Shown here one piece after another: positions 16,981 through 26,035 of a stretch of 64,000 nt of DNA. Made by a program: the position numbers and the translations under genes. Below the pieces are notes generated by a model, which was given only the letters and a program-made list of their open reading frames with translations, was not told the DNA's origin and ran no database searches. This DNA is from an uncultured Clostridia bacterium (GTDB taxonomy: Bacteria > Bacillota > Clostridia > Oscillospirales > Acutalibacteraceae). The stretch covers positions 153,770 to 217,769 of the forward strand of contig CALYBL010000029.1 of assembly GCA_944412495.1 (NCBI GenBank), in the 5' to 3' direction. How positions within the stretch are numbered: the first letter of the stretch is position 1; every line of letters begins with the position of its first letter.

Positions 16981-17658
16981 TCATCCGTTGAAATAGTTCT
17001 CGCTGTCTCTAAACCAGTTTTGCTTTTTAAGCGTTGACAAGCTGCTGTCAAGGTGAGAAGAGTCGTTCATATAAACCACGCTGAAGCTTTCCCCATCAAA
17101 TAAGAGCTTGCTCACAGCGGTATTGTCGCACCACTCAACGTCGCCAAGACGCTCTATGCCCCATCCGAGCGCGCGGCACAAAAATGCGCGGATGGCACAG
17201 CCGTGCGATACCGCGGCTACTATGTCCGAGTCGGTCTCCGTGTTCATTATGCCGGCCAGCGCGTCCCATATGCGGTCGTAAAGATCCCGCATAGTCTCGC
17301 CCTCCGGCATTCTCACCTCCGCCGGCTTATACACCCAGTTATATGCCTCGCTCTCTGAAAGAAGCGGAAAATCCTTCCACGGACGGTTTTCCAGGCTGCC
17401 GCCGTTTATCTCTATAAGGCCGGGGCATATCTTTATTTCAAGGTCTTTGCCCCTGCCCACCGCCTCGGCCGTTTTCTTTGCGCGGCGCAGCGGGCTTGAA
17501 TAAAGAGCGTCTATCCGTGCTCCCGCAAAGCGCAGGGCCAGCTGCTCAAGCTGGCGGCGGCCGTTCTCAGTTATGTCGGAGTCATAATTGCCGTGAAATA
17601 TTCTGTTGAGATTCCCCTCCGCCTCGCAGTGGCGGACAAGATACAATATCTTTTTCAT
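16981..17658 (-). CDS. Histidine phosphatase superfamily protein (phosphoglycerate mutase-like)
   Basis: A 225-aa protein with the catalytic LVRHCEAEGNLNRIF (RHG variant RHC), YSSPLRRAKKTAEA, MPEGETMRDLYDRIW and the second histidine in VAAVSHGCAIRAFL. The family removes phosphate from small metabolites such as alpha-ribazole phosphate or sugar phosphates. The glycine of the usual RHG motif is Cys here, a tolerated variant. ATG at 17658 is preceded by GGGAGATAT; the longer open frame upstream has no family residues. The substrate is unknown. Confidence 0.9.
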   Translation of the reverse strand: MKKILYLVRHCEAEGNLNRIFHGNYDSDITENGRRQLEQLALRFAGARIDALYSSPLRRAKKTAEAVGRGKDLEIKICPGLIEINGGSLENRPWKDFPLLSESEAYNWVYKPAEVRMPEGETMRDLYDRIWDALAGIMNTETDSDIVAAVSHGCAIRAFLCRALGWGIERLGDVEWCDNTAVSKLLFDGESFSVVYMNDSSHLDSSLSTLKKQNWFRDSENYFNG

Positions 17659-17675
17659 ATATCTCCCTGATATAA

Positions 17676-17701
17676 ATACTGTAATATTATACTGTAATAT
17701 G
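17676..17701 (-). promoter_or_regulatory. 13-bp tandem repeat over the phosphatase -10 region
   Basis: ATACTGTAATATT and ATACTGTAATATG lie head to tail on the plus strand; on the minus strand they create a TATAAT about 30 bp before the phosphatase start. Such tandem repeats over a promoter often act as operators. No good -35 is visible. Confidence 0.4.
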
Positions 17702-18034
17702 ACCGGCGGCATTAACGATGTCGGGAGCGGCAGCTGTTTAAAATTTGCATAAATTAAAAAACTGAATTCGTCCGCTCTGCTGAGTACGCCTAAAATGCTC
17801 GCCCTTTGCCGGTCACTTCCGAGATGATATGCCAGTTCCCGCAAGTGTGCTCCGGGTTTAGCATGACTTCCGTATCCTTGCGCCGTCATCCATCAAGACA
17901 GTAACGGAAAAATTCTACTAAGAGCAGTTATGAAAGATTTCGGGTCCGAATACAATAAAATTTTGCAGATTAGGGTATTTCGGACAGCACTCCCAAAATG
18001 TCCGTTTATTTTGAAACGCACCGGGGGGAATAAA
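17702..18034. other. About 330 bp without a gene between pyrD and the phosphatase
   Basis: No supported ORF. A short inverted repeat (CGGACA with TGTCCG, about 17980-18003) followed on plus by TTTATTTTG is the only structure I see, and it is oriented opposite to the neighbouring genes. Confidence 0.5.
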
Positions 18035-18946
18035 TCACCAGAGCTTTACCGCGCCCGTAAGCTCGCTTATATTTTCGAGTCCGGCGCGCGAGGCATACTC
18101 CTCAAGCCCGTCTATAATTTTAAGCGGGGCGTATGCGTCGCTGAACATAGCCGTACCCACCTGCACGGCCGACGCGCCCGCCAGCAGCATCTCCACTGCC
18201 ATCTGCCATGTGGATATGCCGCCCATGCCGATGATTGGAAGCTGTATGCTGCGATACACCTCGTTTACCATGCGCACCGCCACCGGGAACACAGCGCCGC
18301 CTGACATCCCGCCGGTGTTGTTCTTCAGTATGGGACGCCGCGTGTTTATGTCTATGCGCATGCCGGTTATCGTGTTTATCAGAGATACGGCGTCGGCGCC
18401 CTCCGACTCCACCGCTCTCGCTATTTCCGTTATGTCCGTGACATTCGGCGAAAGCTTCATTATGACCGGCTTTGATGTGCTGCGCCGCACCGCCTTCGTC
18501 ACTGCGGCGGCCACAGCCGGGTCGGTGCCAAAGGCCATCCCGCCTTTTTTCACGTTTGGGCAGGAGATGTTTACCTCTATCATGTCTACGCACGTCTTGT
18601 CGAGCTTTTCGGCCACGGCCGAATAATCGTCTACCGAGCTGCCTGCTATGTTCGCTATTATTACGGTGTCCTGCTTTGAGAGCCAGTCGAGCTCGTCCGA
18701 AATAAGCGCGTCGACGCCCGGATTCTGCAGCCCTATGCTGTTGAGTATGCCCGACGGCGTTTCAGCTATTCTCGGCGGCTCGTTGCCCATGCGCGGCGCT
18801 GCCGTCGTGCCCTTGAGGCTTATGCCGCCAAGCCTGCTGAGCGGATAAAACTCGCTGTATTCTCTGCCGAAGCCATATGTTCCCGATGCCGTTATGACCG
18901 GGTTTTTTAATTCCACGCCCGCTATGTTTACCGAAAGCCTGCTCAT
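18035..18946 (-). CDS. pyrD: Dihydroorotate dehydrogenase type 1B, catalytic subunit
   Basis: A 303-aa FMN enzyme that oxidises dihydroorotate to orotate in pyrimidine synthesis. Features include NPVITASGTYGFGREY, NSIGLQNPGV, EVNISCPNVK with the class 1 catalytic cysteine, VIMKLSPNVTDI and GGISTWQMAVEMLLAGA. It starts immediately after the pyrK stop (TAAATG), so the two are translationally coupled and form the PyrD2-PyrK2 complex that uses NAD+. Confidence 0.97.
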   Translation of the reverse strand: MSRLSVNIAGVELKNPVITASGTYGFGREYSEFYPLSRLGGISLKGTTAAPRMGNEPPRIAETPSGILNSIGLQNPGVDALISDELDWLSKQDTVIIANIAGSSVDDYSAVAEKLDKTCVDMIEVNISCPNVKKGGMAFGTDPAVAAAVTKAVRRSTSKPVIMKLSPNVTDITEIARAVESEGADAVSLINTITGMRIDINTRRPILKNNTGGMSGGAVFPVAVRMVNEVYRSIQLPIIGMGGISTWQMAVEMLLAGASAVQVGTAMFSDAYAPLKIIDGLEEYASRAGLENISELTGAVKLW

Positions 18947-19729
18947 TTACCACACCACCCTTGAAGCGTTGAACACCGGGCCATGGGTGCACACCTTTGA
19001 ATACATTTCCTCGCCGGCAAGCCTTGTCTTGCACACACAGGCAAGGCATGCGCCGACACCGCAGCCCATGCGCTGCTCCATAGATACAAATGTCGTTATA
19101 CCGTGCGCAGCGCCCACCTCCGCCACGGCCTTTAGCATCGGCGTAGGGCCGCAGGCTATTATTACGTCTATGCCGCCCTGCGCTATCTGCTCCTCAAGCG
19201 GCAGCGTCACAAGCCCGTGGCGGCCGTAGCTGCCGTCGTCGGTAGTAACCACGGTGTCGCATACGGCTCTGTAATCATCCTCAAGTATAACGGCAGCTGC
19301 GCTTCTGAATCCTAACACGGCAGTGCATGAGCGCTCGCTGTTGTCGGCGAGGTACTGCTTAGCGGCGCCCAGCAGCGGAGGAGTGCCTATACCACCTCCG
19401 ACAACCGCCATTCCGCGCGACTTTGCAGGTATGTTAAAGCCGTTGCCAAGCGGGCCTAAAAGGTTTATAGTGCCGCCGTCACACAGCCCTGACATCCACT
19501 CTGTGCCCTCGCCGCGCACCTGATAAACCATACGTATACTCCCCGCTGACTTGTCTATCTCACATATGGAAATAGGCCGCCGCAGCGGCTTTTCCCCGCA
19601 CAGCACGTTTATAAACTGGCCGGGCCGCGCCCTTTCGGCAATGGAAGGGCAGTCTACCAGAATATCGAAAAATCCATTTTGTATCTCACGGTTATACAGT
19701 ATTTTAAAGTCGTCCTGTATGAATTTCAT
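18947..19729 (-). CDS. pyrK: Dihydroorotate dehydrogenase electron transfer subunit
   Basis: A 260-aa flavoprotein that passes electrons from PyrD to NAD+. RPISICEID is the FAD motif, the NAD-binding glycines are in AVVGGGIGTPPLLG, and the [2Fe-2S] cysteines are in GCGVGACLACVCKT plus VCTHGPVF. The ATG at 19729 follows GGAGGAACGCTTG; the TTG at 19744 overlaps that site. A decayed copy of part of this gene lies immediately upstream in the same direction. Confidence 0.96.
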   Translation of the reverse strand: MKFIQDDFKILYNREIQNGFFDILVDCPSIAERARPGQFINVLCGEKPLRRPISICEIDKSAGSIRMVYQVRGEGTEWMSGLCDGGTINLLGPLGNGFNIPAKSRGMAVVGGGIGTPPLLGAAKQYLADNSERSCTAVLGFRSAAAVILEDDYRAVCDTVVTTDDGSYGRHGLVTLPLEEQIAQGGIDVIIACGPTPMLKAVAEVGAAHGITTFVSMEQRMGCGVGACLACVCKTRLAGEEMYSKVCTHGPVFNASRVVW

Positions 19730-19849
19730 CAAGCGTTCCTCCAAAAGTAAAATCCGGTATATCTTTTCAGCAGCAAACAGCTGAGTCGCGTCGCCGGCAT
19801 ATTCCTCAATACCATTTTAATGTGCCTTAAGGCAAAAGCTGCGCACAGC

Positions 19850-20110
19850 ATGACATCCCGCCTGAGCTTTGCCGCAAATCAAACGGCTGCCAAGCGTGTC
19901 TGGAAGGCCATGCCGCCACATAGACCTGACTGGCATCCACTCTGTCCCGCCGCCGTGCTCCTTTGTCTGATATTCCGTCATGCCGCAGCTTATAAAAATA
20001 TCCCTGTGCCAGGTCAAATCTTATGCATATATTCCCCGCCGGCTTTTCCGTCCCGCATTTGGAGTTAGTCTGACGCAGCGGCTTTTCCGCACAGCACATT
20101 TATAAGCCGT
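19850..20110 (-). pseudogene. Decayed internal fragment of pyrK
   Basis: Plus-strand sequence here aligns with the intact pyrK interior (about 19400-19615). Both hold GGCATCCACTCTGT-like and GCAGCGGCTTTTCC blocks followed by GCACAGCAC and TTTATAA. Translated on minus in shifting frames it gives VLCAEKPLRQ and GGGTEWMPVRSMWRHGLP, matching VLCGEKPLRRPIS and RGEGTEWMSGLCDGGTIN of PyrK. It covers roughly residues 28-100, is full of frameshifts and cannot be translated. It is a relic of a tandem duplication or of allele replacement. Confidence 0.85.
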
Positions 20111-20613
20111 CTCACATCATTTCGTCAGACTTGAGTCAGGCTTAGGTATTAGTGGCAATCTAAATGAACCGGAGCTGCCTGTCAAATCACTGATTTATGT
20201 AAACTAAAGAATGGCATTCTGCATGCGGTCGTTTAACAGTAAAATCATTAAGGAGCAGCAAACACTTTGCCGCCTGCATGATGGCCGCTGTTAGTAAATG
20301 AGCCGCCATTATTAAAGGCGCCCCGTCTTTATAATAAAAGCGTTATTAAAGCCTTTCTGTCTAAGTCACGCACCAATGAGCGTCAGAGTCCAAAAAGCGC
20401 TCTGCTCTGCACAGCAAATCGGAATTGCTTAAGCGGCAAGTAAGCAGCGGCTTGCAGTAATATTTCAACTCATATCCGGCCGGCCTGACTGCATACGGTA
20501 CAAGCATGCATTTGATGGCAGCGCAGTCCGCCGCTCACAGCAGCGGAAAGACATACGCCTATATCATCAGCATGCGCGGCAAGGGCGGCAGGGGCGGCCC
20601 AACAGGCATGAGC
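20111..20613. other. About 500 bp without a gene between the pyrK relic and pyrF
   Basis: No supported ORF, RNA or repeat. Together with the relic it separates pyrF from pyrK by 884 bp although the genes share direction and pathway. It may hold further relic sequence too decayed for me to recognise. Confidence 0.5.
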
Positions 20614-21534
20614 TTACAGCGAAATAAGCGCCGTAATCTCGTCGCGCATGCGCAAAGCCTCGTCCCTTGCAGCCTCTGCAAACTCCGACTCCGGCCTGTT
20701 CTGCTTTTTATATGCATACATAATGCCCCTGGACGAGTTGACAATAGCGCCGAGCCCTCTATCGTCAAAGCCGCCGGCAACGTCCGCAGCACCGCTGCCC
20801 TGCGCGCCGTAGCCGGGCACGAGAAAGAAGGTGTGCGGCAGACGCTTACGCATATCGCTCAGCTGCTGCGGATAAGTAGCACCGACAACGGCGCCGACAT
20901 GCGAATAGCCGTATTCGCCGTACTCAGTACCGCCCCAGCTCTCGCAGAAATCGCCCATTATTTCATACACCGTGCGGCCGGACACGTCAACGTCCTGAAG
21001 CTCGCCGGAGGAGGCATTGGACGTCTTGCACAGCACGAATATTCCCTTATCCTTCTCCCGGCACACCTCGCTGAGCGGTGCTATGGCGTCGCTGCCAAGA
21101 TACGCGTTTACCGTCAGCGCGTCGGCGCCGAATGCCGTATGATATGTCTTCCCTATCTTGGCAGCTCCCAGATGCGCTTTTGAATATGCCTCCATAGTGC
21201 TGCCTATGTCGCCCCTTTTTGCGTCGGTTATGACAAACATGCCGAGCCTTTTTGCATAATCTATCGTATATTTGAGAGCTCTCATGCCGTGCCAGCCGTA
21301 CATCTCATAAAACGCCGCCTGCGGCTTTATAGCAGGTACTATGTCGTAAAGCGCGTCGATAAGAGCGGTATTGAAGGATATAAGCATCTGCTCCGCAGCT
21401 TCAAAGGTCTCGCCGTAATTTCTTATCGCGTGCTCCCTTATAAACGCCGGTATCTGCGATATGTCCGGGTCAAGCCCAGCCACCGAAGGATTTCTTGTCT
21501 CTATTATCTTTTTTATAAGCCTGTCAAAAGACAT
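20614..21534 (-). CDS. pyrF: Orotidine-5'-phosphate decarboxylase (long form)
   Basis: A 306-aa OMP decarboxylase of the longer subfamily, which makes UMP. The catalytic DxKxxD is in FVITDAKRGDIGSTMEAYSK, with VAGLDPDISQIP at the N-terminus, and FLVPGYGAQG and IVNSSRGIMYAY binding phosphate. It follows pyrC by 40 bp in the same transcript direction. Confidence 0.96.
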   Translation of the reverse strand: MSFDRLIKKIIETRNPSVAGLDPDISQIPAFIREHAIRNYGETFEAAEQMLISFNTALIDALYDIVPAIKPQAAFYEMYGWHGMRALKYTIDYAKRLGMFVITDAKRGDIGSTMEAYSKAHLGAAKIGKTYHTAFGADALTVNAYLGSDAIAPLSEVCREKDKGIFVLCKTSNASSGELQDVDVSGRTVYEIMGDFCESWGGTEYGEYGYSHVGAVVGATYPQQLSDMRKRLPHTFFLVPGYGAQGSGAADVAGGFDDRGLGAIVNSSRGIMYAYKKQNRPESEFAEAARDEALRMRDEITALISL

Positions 21535-21574
21535 TTTAACACCCCTTATTTTTATGTTTAAGGCGCAAGGCCTG

Positions 21575-22846
21575 TTATGCCCTGTAAATAATATTTCCGC
21601 CGCAGACGGTCATTTTTACAGCTCCGTAAAATGACATGTTCTTAAACGCGGTATTTACGGACTTACCGTGCAGCCGGTTTATATCTACCTTAAATTCGCC
21701 GTGCGGGTCAAAAAGCACGATATCCGCTCTGTCTCCCCCGGCAAAGCGGTTTGCCCTTGTGCGCAGTATATCCGCCGGATTATATGCAAGCATTTCAAAG
21801 AGGCGGAATATGTCTATCCTGCCCGCCCTCACGAGATTTGTATATGACACCGGCAGAAGCGTCTCAAGTCCTATAATGCCGTTTGGCGCCGTTTTGAAAT
21901 CAGCCTTCTCCTGTGCCGTGTGCGGAGCGTGGTCGGTCGCTATGGCGTCTATCGTGCCGTCGGCGATTCCCCTTATCACCGCATTCACATCATCCTGCGT
22001 TCTGAGCGGCGGATTCATGCGGTAATCGGCGTCGCAGGAGAGCAGCGCCTCATCTGTCAGAGTAAAATAGTGCGGTGCCGTCTCGCAGGTTATCTTCACC
22101 CCGCGGCGCTTGGCGTCACGTATGATTGAAACCGAACCGCGCGTGCTTACATGGCAGATATGTATACTGCCGCCGCAGGCCGCGGCAAGCGCCATTTCCC
22201 GTGCAGTTGAGGAGTCCTCCGACGCGCGGTCGATGCCCTTGACGCCCAGCCTGCGCGAAATCTCGCCCTCGTTAATTATTCCGCCGTTTACTATGTTAAG
22301 GTCCTCGGCGTGCGAGAGCACCGGAACATTGAGCCTTGCCGCCTCTTTGATGGCCTGAAGCATAAGACGAGCGTTTTCCACCGGCCGGCCGTCGTCTGAA
22401 AACGCGGCTGCGCCGGCAATTTTAAGCGCTTCAAGGTCTGACAGCCGCTCGCCTCTCATATTCTCCGTAACGCAGGCCGCCTGGAGTATGTTTATGCAAG
22501 AGCCCTTCGCTCTGTCAAGAATGTCCCTCAAAACGCCAACGCTGCTGACCGGAGGGGCCGTATTCGGCATTGCGAGCACCGTCGTCACTCCGCCCGCTGC
22601 CGCCGCCGCGGAAAGGGTATGCATGTCCTCCTTATGCGTCTGGCCCGGGTCGCGCATATGCACATGCATGTCCACTAATCCCGGACCGCACAGCAGTCCT
22701 CCGGCATCCACTGTCTCGTCCGCTTCCCTGTTTATCAAAAATGATACTTCCCTTATAACTCCGTCCTCTATATATATGTCCTGTTTATTGAGCGACCTGT
22801 CGTCGCAGTTTATCACCACGGCGTTTTTTATAAGCAGGGATTTCAC
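21575..22846 (-). CDS. pyrC: Dihydroorotase
   Basis: A 423-aa class I dihydroorotase that closes carbamoyl aspartate to dihydroorotate. The metal site is seen in VDMHVHMRDPGQTHKED, later histidines in LSHAEDLN and IHICHVSTRG, and the catalytic Asp in DAIATDHAPHT. The GTG at 22846 (MKSLLIKNAVV) has AGGTGGT 6 bp upstream; the GTG at 22858 lies within that site. It is the first gene of the pyr cluster and has a good promoter. No PyrR attenuator is evident, only a short AAGAGG/CCTCTT hairpin in the leader. Confidence 0.96.
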   Translation of the reverse strand: MKSLLIKNAVVINCDDRSLNKQDIYIEDGVIREVSFLINREADETVDAGGLLCGPGLVDMHVHMRDPGQTHKEDMHTLSAAAAAGGVTTVLAMPNTAPPVSSVGVLRDILDRAKGSCINILQAACVTENMRGERLSDLEALKIAGAAAFSDDGRPVENARLMLQAIKEAARLNVPVLSHAEDLNIVNGGIINEGEISRRLGVKGIDRASEDSSTAREMALAAACGGSIHICHVSTRGSVSIIRDAKRRGVKITCETAPHYFTLTDEALLSCDADYRMNPPLRTQDDVNAVIRGIADGTIDAIATDHAPHTAQEKADFKTAPNGIIGLETLLPVSYTNLVRAGRIDIFRLFEMLAYNPADILRTRANRFAGGDRADIVLFDPHGEFKVDINRLHGKSVNTAFKNMSFYGAVKMTVCGGNIIYRA

Positions 22847-22893
22847 ATTTATCACCACCTGAATTTAAGAGGAGACACCTCTTACGTCTGTTT

Positions 22894-22922
22894 ATTTTAG
22901 CATATAAACACATACCTGTCCA
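22894..22922 (-). promoter_or_regulatory. pyrC promoter
   Basis: TGGACA (22917-22922 on minus), 17-bp spacer, TAAAAT (22894-22899) with a TGC extended -10 just upstream. A small hairpin at 22867-22883 lies in the short leader. Confidence 0.65.
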
Positions 22923-22977
22923 CAAAATATACATACAGCTTTTGCATTAATGCGGCTCAGGAAATTTCAATAATGCC

Positions 22978-23006
22978 TTGTGCCGAGCAGCATGCAATAG
23001 TACAAT
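22978..23006 (+). promoter_or_regulatory. Promoter of the P-loop kinase gene
   Basis: TTGTGC, 17-bp spacer, TACAAT, ending 32 bp before the ATG at 23038. Confidence 0.5.
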
Positions 23007-23037
23007 AAAACAACAAGCAGGAATTTGGAGGAACAGC

Positions 23038-23553
23038 ATGATTATACTGATAGCAGGCGCATCACATACCGGCAAGACAGCTTTGGCGCAAAGGCTTCTT
23101 GAAAAACACAAATATCCGTACCTTTCGATTGACCACCTTAAAATGGGACTTATCCGCAGCAAAAACACAGCACTGACGCCGATGAGCGATGACAAAGCTC
23201 TGACCGCTTATCTGTGGCCTATTGTCAGGGAAATCATAAAAACAGCCATTGAAAACAATCAAAATCTTATAGTTGAGGGCTGTTATATTCCGTTTGACTG
23301 GGCAAAAAGCTTTGAGGAAAGCTATCTTAAATATATCAAATACCGCTGCTTAATTATGAGCAGCGCATATATACAAGCTCACTATGATGATATAAAAAAG
23401 TATGCCAATACGGCAGAAAAACGGATAACTGATTCAGACTGCTCAATGGAAGACCTTATTTATGATAATGCAAGGTCGCTGGAAATGTGCCGTTTATATA
23501 ATGCAGATTATATTCTGATTGATAATGATTACAATGTAAATACGGATTTTTAG
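23038..23553 (+). CDS. P-loop NTPase / small-molecule kinase-like protein
   Basis: A 171-aa cytoplasmic protein with Walker A GASHTGKTALAQRLL (residues 8-15 hold GxxxxGKT), LSIDHLKMGLIR and LIVEGCYIP, resembling the Zeta-toxin/2-phosphoglycerate kinase-like AAA_33 group. GGAGGAACAGC precedes the ATG. It is alone, on the opposite strand to both neighbours, and its sequence is visibly more AT-rich than theirs, so it may be acquired. The substrate is unknown. The C-terminal VDY-like ILIDNDYNVNTDF contains no further motif I recognise. Confidence 0.82.
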   Translation: MIILIAGASHTGKTALAQRLLEKHKYPYLSIDHLKMGLIRSKNTALTPMSDDKALTAYLWPIVREIIKTAIENNQNLIVEGCYIPFDWAKSFEESYLKYIKYRCLIMSSAYIQAHYDDIKKYANTAEKRITDSDCSMEDLIYDNARSLEMCRLYNADYILIDNDYNVNTDF

Positions 23554-23667
23554 CAGTCTAATTTTAAGCAGCTAAGTATAAAGAATCCGGCAGAATAAAC
23601 TGCGTCAGCAAGAGGGCCGGATTGACGTACGGCCGGTTTTTAACAGGCAGCAGAAGCTCCTCCGGGC

Positions 23668-25044
23668 TCATCTCTGTCCCTTGATAAACGGAATGACATC
23701 GCCAATGCTTTTTACACCGATAACTTCAATACCGTCAAACTGCCGCATATCGAGCTTTTTAAGGTTGTTTGCGGGTATAAAGCACCTTTTAAAGCCCAGC
23801 CGCTTTGCCTCAGATATTCGCTCAGCCGCATTGCTTACCGCCCTCGTCTCCCCGGCAAGGCCCATCTCGCCGAAGGCTATCACATCGTCGGGTATGACAA
23901 TGTCGAGCATTCCGGATATGAGCGAAAGCGCCACGGTTAGGTCGGCCGCCGGCTCATCGAGCCTGAAGCCTCCCACGACATTCACATATACGTCGAGGTT
24001 TGAAAAATAGTACCCGGCCCTTTTTTCAAGTATCGCAAGTATCAGATTGAGACGGTTATAATCAAAGCCCGTCGACACCCTGCGCGGGTTGCCGAATCCC
24101 GTCTTTGACACCAGCGCCTGAACCTCCGCTAAAATAGGGCGCGTGCCCTCCATCACACATGCGATGCAGGAGCCCGCGGTATTGACCGGGCGGCCGGAAA
24201 GCAGCATTTCAGAGGGGTTAGGCACCTCCTCAAGACCGCTGTCGCTCATCTCAAACACGCCCATCTCGTTCGTTGCACCGTACCTGTTCTTCACAGCACG
24301 AAGCATACGGTAGCTCAGTCCCCTGTCGCCCTCAAGATACAGCACCACGTCGACTATGTGCTCAAGCACCTTCGGCCCGGCTATGTTGCCGTCCTTGTTG
24401 ACATGGCCCACGACAAATATAGGTATATCCAAAGCCTTTGCCGTGCGCTGGAGCACCGATGTGCACTCCCTCACCTGCGTAACGGTGCCGGGAGATGAGG
24501 CGAGAGACGACATGTTCATTGTCTGTATAGAATCTATTATTACAATATCCGGCGACGATTTTTCTATGTAGCCGGCTATGCTCAAAATATCCGTTTCGGT
24601 AAGTATGCTGAGCGATGCGGACGTCACACCGAGCCGGGCAGCCCTTATCTTGAGCTGGCGCTTTGATTCCTCGCCCGATACGTAAAGTATGTTCAGCACC
24701 TTTCCGAGATGCTCGCATATCTGCAGCAGAATGGTCGATTTGCCGACACCCGGGTCGCCGCCCAGCAGTATGAGCGAGCCCTTTACTATCCCGCCGCCGA
24801 GTACGCGGTCAAGCTCTCCGAGCCCGGTCTTGTACCTGTTCTCGTCCTTAAAGCTTATGTCCTCAAGCGAAACCGCGCTGAGCTCTCTCACCGGTGCGCT
24901 CTGCTTTGCCGCCTCGGGTACAAAAGATACCGTCTCCTCAACAAAAGAATCCCACGCGCCGCAGTCGGGACATTTGCCCGTCCACTTCGGCTCGCGGTGA
25001 CCGCACTCAGAGCATACATATGACGTCTTTATTCCTTTAGCCAT
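23668..25044 (-). CDS. radA: DNA repair protein RadA/Sms
   Basis: A 458-aa RecA-like helicase that extends D-loops in recombination. Domains in order: C4 zinc finger (CSECGH and CPDCGAW), RecA core with Walker A GGDPGVGKST, the RadA-specific KNRYG motif (usually KNRFG), and a C-terminal Lon-protease-like domain (VNVVGGFRLDEPAADL, FGEMGLAGETRAVSN). The ATG at 25044 has AAAGGA at good distance; an ATG two codons upstream is too close. Likely the last gene of a run with cwlD. Confidence 0.97.
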   Translation of the reverse strand: MAKGIKTSYVCSECGHREPKWTGKCPDCGAWDSFVEETVSFVPEAAKQSAPVRELSAVSLEDISFKDENRYKTGLGELDRVLGGGIVKGSLILLGGDPGVGKSTILLQICEHLGKVLNILYVSGEESKRQLKIRAARLGVTSASLSILTETDILSIAGYIEKSSPDIVIIDSIQTMNMSSLASSPGTVTQVRECTSVLQRTAKALDIPIFVVGHVNKDGNIAGPKVLEHIVDVVLYLEGDRGLSYRMLRAVKNRYGATNEMGVFEMSDSGLEEVPNPSEMLLSGRPVNTAGSCIACVMEGTRPILAEVQALVSKTGFGNPRRVSTGFDYNRLNLILAILEKRAGYYFSNLDVYVNVVGGFRLDEPAADLTVALSLISGMLDIVIPDDVIAFGEMGLAGETRAVSNAAERISEAKRLGFKRCFIPANNLKKLDMRQFDGIEVIGVKSIGDVIPFIKGQR

Positions 25045-25217
25045 TGCCATATCCTTTCATTTTGCATCTGTCTTTGCAGCTCTCAGCCCATAACGGCGCA
25101 TAGTAAGCCGTTCATAGGCATAGGACGCCGGCAGAGCAGAGGCCGCACCACAATATCCAAAGCTCACGCGCACCGGCCGGCTTGCCAGAGCCGATCGGAT
25201 AAGCGATGAAAACCATA

Positions 25218-25928
25218 CTATTCGCTGCCGCTACAGTATTCGAGTATCCCGCACATTATGGCAAAGCTCATCTGCTGCTGATACTCATCAGTGTTAAGCT
25301 TCTGAGCCTCCTCCGGGTTGGAGAGGAAGCCGCACTCCACCATTACCGCCGGGATCTCGGCGTTGTAAAGCAGGAAAAGCGAGTCGGTTGCCTCCTTTAT
25401 CTGTCTGGTATTGTCGTTTTGAAGCTGCTTCACTATCGTATTTTGCAGTATTTGTGCAAGCGCCTTGCTGCTTTCGTTATTTGGAGAATAAAACACCTGC
25501 GCGCCGCTGTACTGGCTTTCGGTGTACATATTCTGATGAATACTGACAAAAATGGCATTATTATTTTCGTTTATCACCTTGAGACGGTTGTTTAGGTCGG
25601 TGTTCTTCTTCGTGCGTATGGTGTTGGCCGCAGGGTCATGGACGGATATGTCCTCCTCGCGTATCATAATGACCGTAAAGCCGGACGAGGTAAGCATATC
25701 ACGCAGATTTAAAGAAATCGCCAGATTTATGTCCTTTTCGGTTATGCCGTTTGCGACGGCGCCGCCGTCAAAGCCGCCGTGGCCCGCGTCTATTATAACC
25801 GGCGGGTAGCCGGTCGTGTTTATTGAAGCCGGCTGTGCCATATCGTCTATATGCCCCGTTATCCCCGCGGCAATAATAACGGCAACAAGCAGCATGCACG
25901 CTATTACGACGTTTTTCGTTTTAAGCAT
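25218..25928 (-). CDS. cwlD: N-acetylmuramoyl-L-alanine amidase, CwlD-like (spore cortex)
   Basis: A 236-aa amidase_3 enzyme with an N-terminal signal anchor (residues 7-25). The zinc ligands are in VIIDAGHGGFDGG, a conserved Glu and SIHQNMY, and the catalytic Glu is in VMVECGFLSNPEE. Length and layout match CwlD, which with PdaA makes muramic delta-lactam in the spore cortex, implying endospore formation. GGAGGGATATAT precedes the ATG. Other amidase_3 roles cannot be fully excluded. Confidence 0.9.
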   Translation of the reverse strand: MLKTKNVVIACMLLVAVIIAAGITGHIDDMAQPASINTTGYPPVIIDAGHGGFDGGAVANGITEKDINLAISLNLRDMLTSSGFTVIMIREEDISVHDPAANTIRTKKNTDLNNRLKVINENNNAIFVSIHQNMYTESQYSGAQVFYSPNNESSKALAQILQNTIVKQLQNDNTRQIKEATDSLFLLYNAEIPAVMVECGFLSNPEEAQKLNTDEYQQQMSFAIMCGILEYCSGSE

Positions 25929-26035
25929 ATATATCCCTCCACATAAAAGCTTTATGCGGAGAATTATGCTTTTAGAAGACACACGCCTTGTCTTTATTTA
26001 AAACCAGCCGTCAGCATTTTGTTATACGCGCAAAA

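Noticed and set aside
18120..18705. Several long open frames antisense or out of frame to pyrD and pyrK
   Set aside because: They are frame shadows of GC-rich coding sequence, lack ribosome binding sites and show no family features, while PyrD and PyrK are complete.
22847..23037. PyrR-type attenuator before pyrC
   Set aside because: Only a 6-bp hairpin is visible; no PyrR-binding loop or terminator/antiterminator set.
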